Of a stretch of 64,000 nucleotides of DNA, positions 39,154 through 49,652 are shown piece after piece (position 1 is the first letter of the stretch; the number at the start of each line of letters is the position of its first letter). Position numbers and translations under genes: made by a program. Source of the stretch: Deltaproteobacteria bacterium (GTDB lineage: Bacteria; Desulfobacterota; Binatia; Binatales; Binataceae); the NCBI GenBank assembly GCA_003135135.1, contig PLDK01000010.1, forward strand, positions 141,037 through 205,036. Direction: 5' to 3'. The notes beneath the pieces were generated by a model. The model was not told the origin of the DNA and did not search any database. It worked only from the letters and a program-made list of their open reading frames with translations.

Positions 39154-39692
39154 GCGCCGCGTCCAACGTCGCACTCGATGCCGCTCAGCTCGGGCGCTCG
39201 GTCAAGCGGATCGCGATGGAGATAGCCGAGCGCAACGGCGGCGCGGACAATATCGTGCTGGTGGGAATCGTCCGGCGCGGCGCCACGCTCGCCGAACGGA
39301 TCGCCACCGAGTTGCGCGCCAATGGCAGGCGCGAGGTCCCCGTGGGTACGCTGGACATCTCTTCCTACCGCGACGACGGCAAGGGCTTGCCCGGCGATCC
39401 CCGGCTAATCGGCCGTGACATTCCTTTTTCCCTCGACGCCAAGCGGGTCGTGCTCGTTGACGACGTGCTGTACACCGGGCGAACCGTGCGCGCCGCGCTC
39501 GACGCGATCTCCGATCTCGGCCGGGCAGAATCGGTGCAGCTCGCCGTTCTGGTCGATCGCGGAGAGCGCGAGCTTCCGATTCGCGCCGACTATGTGGGCA
39601 AGAATATCCAGGCCCCGCAGGGCCAGCGCGTCTTCGTGCGGCTGGCTGAGATCGACGGCGCGGATGCAGTCGTTATTGGCAACGCAAGATGA
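39150..39692 (+). CDS. pyrR: PyrR, pyrimidine operon regulator / uracil phosphoribosyltransferase
   Basis: A 180-residue type I phosphoribosyltransferase. The PRPP loop is VVLVDDVLYTGRTVRAA (near 99-115), and SSYRDDG and DRGERELPIRADYVGKN are family hallmarks. PyrR proteins bind UMP and often control attenuation of pyr operons; some have uracil phosphoribosyltransferase activity. ATG 39150 overlaps the leader stop; an in-frame TTG at 39138 is less likely since it lies in the T-run. The next gene encodes a fused copy of the same domain. Confidence 0.93.
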   Translation: MSAASNVALDAAQLGRSVKRIAMEIAERNGGADNIVLVGIVRRGATLAERIATELRANGRREVPVGTLDISSYRDDGKGLPGDPRLIGRDIPFSLDAKRVVLVDDVLYTGRTVRAALDAISDLGRAESVQLAVLVDRGERELPIRADYVGKNIQAPQGQRVFVRLAEIDGADAVVIGNAR

Positions 39693-39730
39693 GGTCGAAC
39701 CTCCGCGCGCGATGAGGGACGAACGATACA

Positions 39731-41671
39731 GTGTCACGGCTGGCAAAATTTGACGTCGTTTCGATCGACGATCTCGAAACCTCGGACATCGAACGCGTGT
39801 TTGCGCTCGCCGACGGCTTTGCCGCCCAGCTCGAGCGCGGCGAGCAGATCACGGCGGCCGCCGGACTGATCATGGCGACGCTGTTCTACGAACCCTCGAC
39901 GCGCACGCGGCTCAGTTTCGAATCGTCGATGCATCGCCTCGGCGGATCCGTGATCAGCTCGGCCGATATGCAAGCCAGCTCTGCCGCCAAGGGTGAGAGT
40001 CTCGCCGATACCGTGCGCGTCGTCGCCGGCTATGCCGACCTGATCGTGCTGCGCCATCCGCATGACGGCGCGGCGCGGGTGGCCGCGGAGTATGCGCCAT
40101 GCCCGGTGCTGAACGCGGGCGACGGCAGCCGCGAGCATCCCTCGCAGACGCTTTGCGATCTCTACATTCTGCGCAAAAAGAAGGGCCGTCTGAAGGGGCT
40201 CACGGTCGCGCTATGCGGCGACTTGAAGTTCGGCCGCACGGTGCATTCGCTGATCTACGCGCTCGCGCGTTTCGGCACGAACATCGTCGCCGTGCCGACC
40301 AGCGGAATGAACGTTCCGGATTACGTTCTCGAGCGGCTTGCCACCGAGCGCAACTACAGCTTGTCGACCGTCACGATGGATGAGCTCAAGTCGTTGGCGG
40401 GCGGCCTCGACGCTCTTTATCTGACCCCCAGCGCGCCGCATCAGATGGCGCTTTTTACCAGCGACGGCGCGCTTCGACAAATCCCGGCGGCCGAGCCTCC
40501 GGCCGCGCTCGATGCATTCTACGTCACGCGCCTGCAGAAGGAGCGCATGTCGGGGAAGGAGGCCGCCGCCGGGGAGTATGTCCGCTTCGACGCGCGCGCG
40601 CTCCGCACCAGCCGCACGCAGGAAGCCGTCGTGATGCATCCGCTGCCGCGCCTCGGCGAGCTGGCGTACGAGCTTGATACCGATCCGCGTGCGGTTTACT
40701 TCGAGCAGGCCGCTGCCGGCGTGCCGGTCCGAATGGCGTTGATCGCATTGCTGATGGAGAAAGCCGCCGGCGCATCCACCGGCCCGCGGCCGATAGCCGA
40801 GGCGATTCGCTTCAAGACCGAGCCGCTGCCGCGATGCTCCAATCCGAACTGCGTCACGCGATTCGAGGGCGCCTACCTGGCGCCGCGATTCACGCTGGGG
40901 CGCGGCATCGATACCACCGTGCTCGCGCTGAAGTGCGGCTTCTGCGAACGCGAACTGAAGACTGAATACGTCGGTCATGCGCGATCGCATCGCTACTATC
41001 GCTTCGACGAAAACCTGCAAGGCTATGTCCGCCAATGGATCGAAGAAGGCTCGCTGGCCGTATTCGACAGCGTGAAGCAGGCCGAAGAGGCCGGCTACGA
41101 GCCCTACCGGCGCGGTCCGCAGCGCGAAATTATGAATCAAGAGGAAGTCGTCGGTGCGATCGAATCGCTCGCCGACCAGGTGATTGCCGACGTTAACGAT
41201 ATGCCGGCAGTGTCGATTGTGGGCGTCGTCAGTCACGGCGCGATGCTCGCGCTTCGGCTGCGCGACCTGATTGGAGCGAAGACCGGAGTTCTTGCTCCGT
41301 GCGCGGCGCTTGATGCGTATAAACCGGCTGACGCGCTGCATCCGATCGACGGCGCCGAGAATTTCAGCGTCGAAGACCGCACGATAATTCTTGTCGATGA
41401 CGTGATTAACAGCGGCTGGACTGTGCAACGCGCGATGGCGACGATCTGGCAGCGCGGGCGTCCAGCCGCGGTCAAACTGGCGGTGTTGATCGATCGCGGG
41501 CATCGCGCCGTTCCGATTCGGCCAAACTATGTCGGCAAGAATATTCCGACCTCGCGCGGCGAGCGCGTGCAGGTGCGCCTCGCCGCGGCCGGCGCGGAGA
41601 GCAAATCGCACGATCGCGTAATGATCTATTCAATCGTCGAACCGCTGAAAGAACCCGAGGCGGCGCATTGA
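39731..41671 (+). CDS. pyrB: Aspartate carbamoyltransferase - PyrI-type zinc module - PyrR-like PRT domain fusion
   Basis: A 646-residue fusion, about twice the usual PyrB length. Residues 1-350 are an intact catalytic chain: STRTR (56-60), Lys87 in SAAKGES, HPSQ (136-139), Arg169, RLQ (267-269) and HPLPR (303-307). Residues 366-410 have four Cys (369, 374, 402, 405; C-X4-C-X27-C-X2-C), the pattern of the PyrI zinc domain. After a linker, residues about 468-637 are a PyrR-like phosphoribosyltransferase domain with ILVDDVINSGWTV (553-565) and IDRG..VPIRPNYVGKN. The normal TGRT of the PRPP loop is SGWT here. No PyrI allosteric fold is seen. The start is GTG 39731. Confidence 0.9.
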   Translation: MSRLAKFDVVSIDDLETSDIERVFALADGFAAQLERGEQITAAAGLIMATLFYEPSTRTRLSFESSMHRLGGSVISSADMQASSAAKGESLADTVRVVAGYADLIVLRHPHDGAARVAAEYAPCPVLNAGDGSREHPSQTLCDLYILRKKKGRLKGLTVALCGDLKFGRTVHSLIYALARFGTNIVAVPTSGMNVPDYVLERLATERNYSLSTVTMDELKSLAGGLDALYLTPSAPHQMALFTSDGALRQIPAAEPPAALDAFYVTRLQKERMSGKEAAAGEYVRFDARALRTSRTQEAVVMHPLPRLGELAYELDTDPRAVYFEQAAAGVPVRMALIALLMEKAAGASTGPRPIAEAIRFKTEPLPRCSNPNCVTRFEGAYLAPRFTLGRGIDTTVLALKCGFCERELKTEYVGHARSHRYYRFDENLQGYVRQWIEEGSLAVFDSVKQAEEAGYEPYRRGPQREIMNQEEVVGAIESLADQVIADVNDMPAVSIVGVVSHGAMLALRLRDLIGAKTGVLAPCAALDAYKPADALHPIDGAENFSVEDRTIILVDDVINSGWTVQRAMATIWQRGRPAAVKLAVLIDRGHRAVPIRPNYVGKNIPTSRGERVQVRLAAAGAESKSHDRVMIYSIVEPLKEPEAAH

Positions 41672-43026
41672 ACTCAATCCTGCTCAGAGGCGGACGGGTG
41701 ATCGATCCCGTTAGCGCACTCGACGGCCAGTATGACTTACTGGTGCGCGACGGCGAGATTGCGGCGGTGGAGCGGGCCGGGACTCAGATAAATTTGGACA
41801 ATGCAAGTTTAGTCGATGTGAGCGGATGCTGGATCGTGCCCGGCCTGATCGACCCGCATGTACATTTGCGCGACCCCGGCTTCCCTGAAAAGGAAACGAT
41901 TCTCACGGGCTTGCGCGCTGCGGCCGCCGGCGGCTTCACGACCGTGGCCGCCATGGCGAATACCTCGCCGGTCAACGACCGTCCTGCCATTACGCGCTAC
42001 ATGCTCGAGCGCGCCGCGCAAGCCCATTGCACGCGGCTGGCGCCGGTTTCGGCGGTCACGCACGGGCTTGGCGGAATCGAGCCGGTGGATTTCGCCGCGA
42101 TGGTTGACGCGGGTGCGCGACTGTTTTCCGACGATGGGATTCCGATCGACGATGCCGGCGTCCTGTCGCGCGCGTTGGATGAAACCATGCGGCTTGGATA
42201 TGCGGTCGCGCTGCATGAAGAGGATCGCGCGCTGTCATGCGGTGGAGCGGTGAACGCCGGCGCCGTAGCAGCGCATCTGGGCGTCAGCGGCTATGCGCAT
42301 TCGGCGGAACCGCACCGCGTGCGCCGCGATCTCGCGATAGCGATCGGCTCGGGCGCGGCGGTTCATGTCGCCCACGTATCGACCGCCGAGTCGCTCGAAC
42401 TCATCCGCGCCGCGCGCCAACGTGGCGCGCAAGTCACCTGCGAGGTAACGCCGCATCATTTCACGTTGGACGAAAGCGCCGCGCTGACCTGGGGGCCGAA
42501 CGCGAAGATGAACCCTCCGCTTCGCAATCGCGACGATGTCGAAGCGCTCCATGCGGCGATTCGCGACGGCACCGTTGACATGATCGCGACCGACCATGCG
42601 CCGCACGATCCGAAATCGAAGCGGATGGAGCAACTGGGCGCCTTTTTCGGTCCGGGGCGCCAGGCCGGGCATCTCGAGCGCGACGCAGCCGAGCTATTCG
42701 CGCACGCGGCGAACGGAGTCGTGGGTCTCGAGACCTCGCTCGGACTTGCGCTCGGCCTGGTGCATCGATCTTTGATCGAACCGGCGCGCCTGGTCGAGAT
42801 GATGTCGCTCAATCCCGCGGCGCTGCTGCGGCTGGAGGCAGGCACGCTTGGGGTTGGCGCGGTCGCGGACATCACGGTAATCGATCCCAACCTCGAGTGG
42901 ACCGTTGCGCCGGAAAAATTCCTGTCAAAGAGCCGCAACACTCCGTTCGCAGGGATGCGGCTGAAGGGCAGGGCGGTGCTGACTATCGTTGCGGGCGAAA
43001 TCGTTTTCGACGGAAGGAAGGCGTAG
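41668..43026 (+). CDS. pyrC: Dihydroorotase
   Basis: Cyclises carbamoyl-aspartate to dihydroorotate, the step after PyrB. The 452-residue type I dihydroorotase has the metal motif [10 protein letters not shown] near 62-71, with downstream His in [10 protein letters not shown] and AHVSTAES, and the catalytic Asp in [10 protein letters not shown]. All metal ligands appear present, so this is an active enzyme and not the inactive PyrC' form. TTG 41668 overlaps the pyrB stop. Confidence 0.95.
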   Translation: MNSILLRGGRVIDPVSALDGQYDLLVRDGEIAAVERAGTQINLDNASLVDVSGCWIVPGLIDPHVHLRDPGFPEKETILTGLRAAAAGGFTTVAAMANTSPVNDRPAITRYMLERAAQAHCTRLAPVSAVTHGLGGIEPVDFAAMVDAGARLFSDDGIPIDDAGVLSRALDETMRLGYAVALHEEDRALSCGGAVNAGAVAAHLGVSGYAHSAEPHRVRRDLAIAIGSGAAVHVAHVSTAESLELIRAARQRGAQVTCEVTPHHFTLDESAALTWGPNAKMNPPLRNRDDVEALHAAIRDGTVDMIATDHAPHDPKSKRMEQLGAFFGPGRQAGHLERDAAELFAHAANGVVGLETSLGLALGLVHRSLIEPARLVEMMSLNPAALLRLEAGTLGVGAVADITVIDPNLEWTVAPEKFLSKSRNTPFAGMRLKGRAVLTIVAGEIVFDGRKA

Positions 43027-43033
43027 CGGAAAG

Positions 43034-44227
43034 GTGAGCAAAGGGCGCGAAGCGATACTGGCGCTGGCCGACGGGCGAATTTTCCGCGGCCGCGCATTCG
43101 GCGCGGTGGGTGAGACCGTGGGCGAAGCGGTCTTCAACACCGCGATGACCGGCTACCAGGAAGTGCTGACCGACCCGTCGTACAAGGGCCAGCTGGTCTG
43201 CATGACTTATCCGGAAATCGGCAACGTCGGAATCAACGCCGAGGATGCAGAATCGCGGCGCGTGTACGTCGAGGGTTTCATCGTCAAGGAATACTGGGAG
43301 CGGCCGTCGAACTGGCGCTCGGAGATGGCGCTTGGAAAGTACCTGGAAGAGGCGGGCGTGGTCGGTATCGAGGGTATCGACACGCGCGCGCTGGTCCGCC
43401 ATTTGCGCACGCGCGGCGCGCAGGAAGCGGTGATATCGAGCGTCGATTTGGACGCCGACTCGCTGGTGCGCAAGGCCAAGGCGTCGCCCGGACTGATCGG
43501 CCGCGATCTCGTGAAAGAGGTCACCTCCACCGAGGCTTACGATTGGGACTTCGGCGATTGGAAATTGGGCAGCGGCTCCGTCCGCATGAGCCACGAAGCG
43601 ATGCGCGATGCGCCCACGGTTGTCGCGCTCGACTACGGAATCAAGCTGAACATCTTGCGCCGGCTGGTCGCGACCGGCTTTCGCGTGAAGGTGATCCCGG
43701 CTGCGTCGAGCGCGGAGGAAATCCTCGCGCACAACCCCGACGGAATTTTCCTGTCGAACGGGCCCGGCGACCCTGCTGCGCTGCCGTACGCTTACCAAGC
43801 CATCGCGGGCGTGCTCGGCAAGAAGCCGGTGTTCGGCATCTGCCTTGGGCATCAGTTGATCGGGCTGGCGCTGGGCGGCAAGACTTACAAGCTCGACTTC
43901 GGCCATCATGGCGCCAATCATCCGGTGATGGACTTGCGCACGCGGCGCGTCGAGATCACGGCGCAGAACCATGGCTTCGCCGTCGATGACGAGTCGTTGA
44001 GAAGACGCGCGACGCTTTCGCATCTGAACCTCAACGACAACACCGTCGAAGGCCTGCAGGGAACCGGAGTGCCGTTCTTTTCCGTGCAGTACCATCCCGA
44101 GGCCTCGCCGGGGCCGCACGATTCGAGCTACCTGTTTGCGCGATTCAAAAAACTGGTCGAAGCGTTCCCGCGTTACGGCGCGCAGGCGCTGGACCGAATC
44201 CTTGCCGCCGAGGCATCGGCGCAATGA
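43034..44227 (+). CDS. carA: Carbamoyl-phosphate synthase small subunit
   Basis: The 397-residue glutaminase subunit supplies ammonia to CarB. The N-terminal domain starts [20 protein letters not shown] and has [16 protein letters not shown]. The glutaminase has Cys in [17 protein letters not shown] and His-Pro-Glu in [13 protein letters not shown]. The start GTG 43034 lies 7 bp after pyrC; an in-frame ATG further upstream is inside pyrC. Confidence 0.96.
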   Translation: MSKGREAILALADGRIFRGRAFGAVGETVGEAVFNTAMTGYQEVLTDPSYKGQLVCMTYPEIGNVGINAEDAESRRVYVEGFIVKEYWERPSNWRSEMALGKYLEEAGVVGIEGIDTRALVRHLRTRGAQEAVISSVDLDADSLVRKAKASPGLIGRDLVKEVTSTEAYDWDFGDWKLGSGSVRMSHEAMRDAPTVVALDYGIKLNILRRLVATGFRVKVIPAASSAEEILAHNPDGIFLSNGPGDPAALPYAYQAIAGVLGKKPVFGICLGHQLIGLALGGKTYKLDFGHHGANHPVMDLRTRRVEITAQNHGFAVDDESLRRRATLSHLNLNDNTVEGLQGTGVPFFSVQYHPEASPGPHDSSYLFARFKKLVEAFPRYGAQALDRILAAEASAQ

Positions 44228-44278
44228 CCCGATCAACGCATCGACTCGATCCAGCTTCGAGATATTGGGATTACCAAG

Positions 44279-47200
44279 TTGCCGCTTCGTAAAGATTTGA
44301 AATCGGTGTTGCTGATTGGCTCGGGGCCAATCGTCATCGGGCAGGCGTGCGAGTTCGATTACTCGGGCACGCAGGCGGCCAAAGCGCTGCGCGAGGAAGG
44401 GCTGCGGCTCATCCTGGTCAATTCGAATCCGGCGACGATAATGACCGATCCGGACCTGGCGGATCGCACCTATATAGAGCCGATGACGCTGGCGGTGCTG
44501 ACGAAGATCATCGAGCGCGAACGGCCGGACGCGATCCTGCCGACGGTCGGCGGGCAGACCGCGCTGAACCTGGCGATAGAGCTTGCCGAGGCGGGCGTAC
44601 TCGATCGATTCAAGTGCGAACTTATCGGGGCGAAGCTTGGCGCGATCAAGAAGGCCGAGGATCGCGACCTGTTCAAGCAGGCGATGCTGAAAATCGGGCT
44701 CGAGGTGCCGCGCTCCGCCATTGCGCGTTCGTCGGCCGACGCCGACGCGGTGCTGGGCGAGCTTGGCCTGCCGGTGATCATCCGGCCGTCGCGAACGCTG
44801 GGCGGAACGGGAGGCTCGATCGCGCGCGAACTCGACGACTATCGCGCCAAGGTGGCGTACGGACTCGAGCAATCGCCGAGCCACGAAGTGCTGATCGAGC
44901 AATCGGTCGAAGGATGGAAGGAATTCGAGCTCGAGGTGATGCGCGACACGGCGGACAACGTCGTGATCATCTGCTCGATCGAAAATCTGGATCCGATGGG
45001 CGTGCACACCGGCGATTCGATAACGGTGGCGCCCGCGCAGACGCTGACCGACAAGGAATACCAGATCATGCGCGACGCGGCGATTCGCATCATCCGCGAA
45101 ATCGGCGTCGATACCGGCGGATCTAACATCCAGTTTGCGATCGAACCGAAGACCGGACGGATGGTCGTGATCGAGATGAATCCGCGTGTGTCGCGCAGTT
45201 CGGCGCTGGCGTCGAAGGCGACGGGATTTCCAATCGCCAAGATCGCGGCGCGGCTGGCGGTGGGCTACCGGCTCGACGAGATTCCCAACGACATCACGCG
45301 CATGACGCCGTCGTGCTTCGAGCCGACGATCGACTACGTGGTCACCAAGATTCCGCGCTTCACGTTCGAGAAGTTTCGCGGCGCGGCCGACGAGCTGGGG
45401 CCGCAGATGAAGTCGGTCGGCGAGGCGATGGCGATCGGGCGGACCTTCAAGGAGTCGCTGCAGAAGGCGCTCCGCTCGCTCGAAATAGGCTCGCACGGGC
45501 TGGAGAGCGGGCTCCCACAGCTGCCGAGCGCTCATTCGACGACGCAAATCCGCGCTCAAGTCGCGACCGCCAGCAGCCATCGCCTGTACCATCTGGCGGA
45601 CGCTTTGCGGCTGGGGATAACGCGGGCGGAAGTTTACCAGTTGAGCAAGATCGATCCGTGGTTTATCGACGCAGTCGCGGAGCTGGTGGGGGAGGAAAAG
45701 CGCATCGCGCGCGAGCCGCTTGGCGCGGCATATTTCCGGGAGTTCAAGCCGATGGGGTTTTCCGATCGGCGAATCGCGGAGCTGCGCGGAATCGATGAAG
45801 CTGCGGTGGCGTCGGCGCGGCGCCAGGCGGGAGTGCTTCCGGTTTTCAAATCGGTGGACACCTGCGGCGCGGAATTCGAGGCGTTCACGCCGTACCTCTA
45901 CTCGACTTACGAAGGCGAGGACGAGGCGCCGCCAACCGCGCGCAAGAAAGTGATCATTTTGGGCGGCGGCCCGAACCGCATAGGACAGGGTATCGAGTTC
46001 GACTACTGTTGCGTGCACGCGAGCATGGCGCTCAAAGAGGGCGGCTTCGAAACGATCATGGTGAACTGCAACCCCGAGACTGTCTCGACCGATTACGACA
46101 TCTCGGATCGCCTGTACTTCGAGCCGCTGACGTTCGAGGACGTGATGGCGATTGCGGAGCGCGAGAAGCCGGTCGGCGTGATCGTGCAGTTCGGCGGGCA
46201 GACGCCCCTCAAGCTCGCGGTGCCGCTGGAGCGGGCGGGCGTACCGATTCTGGGGACGAGTCCCGATGCGATAGACCGCGCCGAGGATCGCGAGCGATTC
46301 AACGCGATGGTGACGCAGCTCGGGCTGCGCCAGCCAGAGGGAGTGTTGGCGCGTGGGCTGGAGGATGCGATCGCGGGCGCATCCAAGGTCGGATACCCGG
46401 TGCTGATCCGGCCGTCGTACGTGCTGGGCGGCCGCGCGATGGAGGTGATCCCGAACGAAGAGGAGCTACGCCGATACGTGACGCAGGCTCTGCAAGCCTC
46501 TGAGCGGCATCCGCTGTTGATCGATCGCTACCTGCAAGGCGCTACCGAAGTGGACGTGGACGCGATCGCCGACGGCGAGACGGTCGTGATCGGCGGAATA
46601 ATGGAGCACGTCGAGCACGCCGGGATTCATTCGGGCGACAGCGCGTGCGCGATCCCGCCGACCACGCTGAGCGCCGCGATCCAGCAGCAGCTGATCGCGC
46701 AGACCAAAATGCTGGCGCGCGAACTCGGCGTGATCGGGTTGATCAATATCCAGTACGCGATTCATGAAGGCGAAGTTTTTATCCTGGAAGTCAATCCGCG
46801 CGCGTCACGCACGATTCCGTTCGTCAGCAAGGCGATCGGCGTGCCCCTGGCAAAGTATGCCGCGCTGGTGATGGCGGGGAAGAAGCTCAGCGAGATTGGT
46901 TTCACCACGCAACGCGTGCCGACTCACGTTGCGGTCAAGGAGTCGGTGTTTCCGTTCGGGCGATTCCCGGGCGTCGATACGATTCTGGGCCCGGAGATGA
47001 AATCGACCGGCGAAGTGATGGGAATCGACACGACGTTCGCGATGGCGTTTGCCAAGGCGGAGCTGGCTGCGTCGTCGAACCTGCCCGACGGCGGGCGGGT
47101 GTTCATCAGCGTCCGCGACGAAGACAAGCGATACCTCGAGCCGATAGCGCGCGGGCTCGCTGCGATGGGGTTCGGTCTGATCGCGACGCGCGGGACCGCG

Positions 47201-47488
47201 AAGCATATTCAAAATCTCGGACTCGATTGCGAACGCGTCAACAAGGTGCTCGAAGGCAGCCCGCATATAGTGGACGCGATGAAGGACGGGCGGGTGGCGA
47301 TGGTCGTCAACACGCCGGACGCGAGCGGCACGAAGGATTCGTTCTCGATTCGGCGCACCGCGCTGGAACTTCGGCTGCCGTATTTCACGACCATGGCGGG
47401 GGCGAAGGCGGCGGTCGAAGGAATCTTCGCGCTGAAGCACGAACCGCTCGAGGTGCGCGCGCTGCAGGATTACCATCGGCAGGGGTGA
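44279..47488 (+). CDS. carB: Carbamoyl-phosphate synthase large subunit
   Basis: A 1069-residue synthetase that makes carbamoyl phosphate from bicarbonate, ammonia and two ATP. Two homologous ATP-grasp halves are visible: the first with [20 protein letters not shown] and [12 protein letters not shown], the second with [19 protein letters not shown] and [12 protein letters not shown]. The C-terminal MGS-like domain (about 930-1069) is the allosteric part. The start is TTG 44279. The last codons (CAG GGG TGA) lie inside dispersed repeat R4, so the C-terminal tip was reshaped by the repeat. Confidence 0.97.
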   Translation: MPLRKDLKSVLLIGSGPIVIGQACEFDYSGTQAAKALREEGLRLILVNSNPATIMTDPDLADRTYIEPMTLAVLTKIIERERPDAILPTVGGQTALNLAIELAEAGVLDRFKCELIGAKLGAIKKAEDRDLFKQAMLKIGLEVPRSAIARSSADADAVLGELGLPVIIRPSRTLGGTGGSIARELDDYRAKVAYGLEQSPSHEVLIEQSVEGWKEFELEVMRDTADNVVIICSIENLDPMGVHTGDSITVAPAQTLTDKEYQIMRDAAIRIIREIGVDTGGSNIQFAIEPKTGRMVVIEMNPRVSRSSALASKATGFPIAKIAARLAVGYRLDEIPNDITRMTPSCFEPTIDYVVTKIPRFTFEKFRGAADELGPQMKSVGEAMAIGRTFKESLQKALRSLEIGSHGLESGLPQLPSAHSTTQIRAQVATASSHRLYHLADALRLGITRAEVYQLSKIDPWFIDAVAELVGEEKRIAREPLGAAYFREFKPMGFSDRRIAELRGIDEAAVASARRQAGVLPVFKSVDTCGAEFEAFTPYLYSTYEGEDEAPPTARKKVIILGGGPNRIGQGIEFDYCCVHASMALKEGGFETIMVNCNPETVSTDYDISDRLYFEPLTFEDVMAIAEREKPVGVIVQFGGQTPLKLAVPLERAGVPILGTSPDAIDRAEDRERFNAMVTQLGLRQPEGVLARGLEDAIAGASKVGYPVLIRPSYVLGGRAMEVIPNEEELRRYVTQALQASERHPLLIDRYLQGATEVDVDAIADGETVVIGGIMEHVEHAGIHSGDSACAIPPTTLSAAIQQQLIAQTKMLARELGVIGLINIQYAIHEGEVFILEVNPRASRTIPFVSKAIGVPLAKYAALVMAGKKLSEIGFTTQRVPTHVAVKESVFPFGRFPGVDTILGPEMKSTGEVMGIDTTFAMAFAKAELAASSNLPDGGRVFISVRDEDKRYLEPIARGLAAMGFGLIATRGTAKHIQNLGLDCERVNKVLEGSPHIVDAMKDGRVAMVVNTPDASGTKDSFSIRRTALELRLPYFTTMAGAKAAVEGIFALKHEPLEVRALQDYHRQG

Positions 47489-47538
47489 CCCCTGCACCCA
47501 ATGTTAAGAAAAGATGCGGCCTGACGGCCTGTCAGAAG
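47479..47538. repeat. Dispersed palindromic repeat R4, spanning the carB stop
   Basis: GCAGGGGTGACCCCTGC (47479-47495) contains the carB stop TGA. It continues CACCCAATGTTAAGAAAAG and CGGCCTGACGGCCTG, modules shared with R2, R3, R5 and R6. Confidence 0.8.
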
Positions 47539-49643
47539 CGGTAATAGGGCACAAGCGCGGGGCGCTTCGAATCGATAGCCCGGTTGCCGCAATGGCGGGG
47601 ATCGGTCCCAAGCGCGCGGCGGCTCTGGAAGCGCGCGGGATCGTGACGGCAGGCGACCTCGTTTTTCATTTGCCGGCGCGTTACCAGGACTGGCGCGCGC
47701 GCACGCCGGCTGAAGATCTGCGCGCCGGGAACATCGTCGTCGTCGAAGGTGACCTCGGCAAGATTTCCGAGCGGCCGATGCGCGGCTCGCGGTGGCGCCG
47801 GCTCGCGTCGGGATGGCTCACCGTGGGCGAGATGCAGATTCGGGTCGTGTGGTTCAACCTGCCCGCTTACATGCGCGGGTATCTTCCGGGCGGCGAGCGC
47901 GTGTTGGTTCGCGGGCGAGTGGCGGCGGGACTCGAAGGCGGCATCGAGATAGTGCAACCGGAGTTGCATCCGCTGTCGGATGGTGAGCCGAAGGCGATCC
48001 GCCCGGTTTACCGTGTCCCTTCGATAGTCGGGCAACGGCTGTTCGCGAGTCTGGTGGCGCGCGCGCTGGTCGAGACGAGCAGCTCGATCCGCGGAGCGAT
48101 CCCCGACGAAGTGCGCGGCGAAGTCCCGGCGGTTCGCGACGCGCTCAGCTACATTCACGATCCGCCGCCCGATGCCGACTTCGATGCCCTGGCGAACGGA
48201 GAATCGCGCGGCCATCTGGCGCTCGCATTCGATGAACTGTTCGCGTTCGAGCTGGCGCTTTCGATTGAACGCATTCGCAGCGCGCGCCGCGCCGGAATAG
48301 CGCTTGACGGATCCGGGAGCCTCAGCGCGAGGATGACGGATCAGCTGCCGTTTGCGCTGACCGGGTCGCAGTCGCGCGCGATAGAGGAAATCGGCGCCGA
48401 TCTGGCGCGGCCGAATCAGATGAACCGGATGCTGATGGGCGACGTCGGCAGCGGCAAGACGATTGTTGCGTTCTGGGCGATGATCCGGGCGGTCGAATGC
48501 GGGCATCAGGCGGCGATGATGGCGCCGACGGAACTGCTGGCCGAGCAGCATTACCGGGGATTTGCGCGCGTGTGCGGGCGGCTTGGAGTAAAGAGCGCGA
48601 TCCTCACGGGGAGCGTGAAGGGTGCGGCGCGCAGCGAGATTTTGCGCGGACTTTCAAGCGGCGAGATCGGCGTCGTGTTCGGAACGCAGGCGCTGATACA
48701 GGAGCGGGTGCGAATGCGCGGACTCGCGCTCGGCGTGATCGACGAGCAGCATCGATTCGGCGTTTTCGATCGCGCGAAGATGAAAGCACTGGGGCCGAAG
48801 GCGAATCTGCTGATGATGACGGCGACGCCGATCCCGAGAAGCCTGGCGATGAGCCTGTTCGCAAATCTCGACGTATCATTTCTCGACGAGCTGCCGGCGG
48901 GGCGGACGCCGATCGCGACCGAGATTTACACTGAGGACGATATCGCGCGCGTGCATGAGGAGCTGCGCGCCGAGATCGACGGCGGCGGACGCGCGTACTA
49001 CGTCGTGCCGTTTATCGAGGGTGACGAAGACGAAGCCAAGTCGGTATCCGCCACGGCGGCGCGGCTTAAGAAGGGGGCGTTGCACGGCGCGAGAATCGGC
49101 ACGATGCACGGGAGGATGGTGACTTCGGAAAAGGATCGCGCGATGCGTGAATTTCGCGACGGCGCGATCAACGTCCTGGTCTGCACGACGGTGGTAGAAG
49201 TGGGAATCGACGTGCCGGAGGCGACGATAATCGTGGTGGTCGCGGCGCAGCGCTACGGCCTGGCGCAATTGCATCAGTTGCGCGGCAGGGTGGGGCGCGG
49301 CGAGAAGCCGTCGCGATGCTGCCTGGTGGCGTCGAGCGACGCGGACGAACCGGCGCTGGAGCGCCTCGCGGTCATGCGCGAGAGCATGACGGGCGCGGAG
49401 GTCGCGGAGGCCGATCTGCGGCTGCGCGGTCCGGGCGATTTGCTCGGCGCGCGGCAGACCGGGGCGCTGCCGCTGCGCTTCGTTCATCTGATTCGCGACC
49501 ATCGCACGATCGAACGCGCGCGCAAGCTGGCTGACGACTGGATCCGGCGCGATCCGTCGCTGGCGAGCCGGGAATCGGAAGGCGCGCGGGCGGCGGTCAG
49601 GAAAATGCTGGCGCTGGGGTTCAGTCTGGGCGACGTAGGGTAG
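47514..49643 (+). CDS. recG: ATP-dependent DNA helicase RecG
   Basis: A 709-residue helicase that remodels stalled forks and branched DNA. The N-terminal wedge/OB region starts PVAAMAGIGPKRAAALEARG. Walker A is MGDVGSGKTIVAFW, the DExH box is VIDEQHRFGVFDRA, and TATPIPRSLAMSLFANLD and QLHQLRGRVGRG are RecG signatures. The start is unclear: ATG 47514 lies in repeat R4, and ATG 47592 (codon 27) would remove most of the segment before the conserved region. Confidence 0.95.
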   Translation: MRPDGLSEAVIGHKRGALRIDSPVAAMAGIGPKRAAALEARGIVTAGDLVFHLPARYQDWRARTPAEDLRAGNIVVVEGDLGKISERPMRGSRWRRLASGWLTVGEMQIRVVWFNLPAYMRGYLPGGERVLVRGRVAAGLEGGIEIVQPELHPLSDGEPKAIRPVYRVPSIVGQRLFASLVARALVETSSSIRGAIPDEVRGEVPAVRDALSYIHDPPPDADFDALANGESRGHLALAFDELFAFELALSIERIRSARRAGIALDGSGSLSARMTDQLPFALTGSQSRAIEEIGADLARPNQMNRMLMGDVGSGKTIVAFWAMIRAVECGHQAAMMAPTELLAEQHYRGFARVCGRLGVKSAILTGSVKGAARSEILRGLSSGEIGVVFGTQALIQERVRMRGLALGVIDEQHRFGVFDRAKMKALGPKANLLMMTATPIPRSLAMSLFANLDVSFLDELPAGRTPIATEIYTEDDIARVHEELRAEIDGGGRAYYVVPFIEGDEDEAKSVSATAARLKKGALHGARIGTMHGRMVTSEKDRAMREFRDGAINVLVCTTVVEVGIDVPEATIIVVVAAQRYGLAQLHQLRGRVGRGEKPSRCCLVASSDADEPALERLAVMRESMTGAEVAEADLRLRGPGDLLGARQTGALPLRFVHLIRDHRTIERARKLADDWIRRDPSLASRESEGARAAVRKMLALGFSLGDVG

Positions 49644-49652
49644 GGCGCCCCC

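Noticed and set aside
42983..46018. A 1011-codon open frame on the minus strand opposite carA and carB
   Set aside because: It mirrors the codon positions of two certain genes, is rich in Arg/His/Ala, has no recognisable motif and arises from GC-rich third positions.
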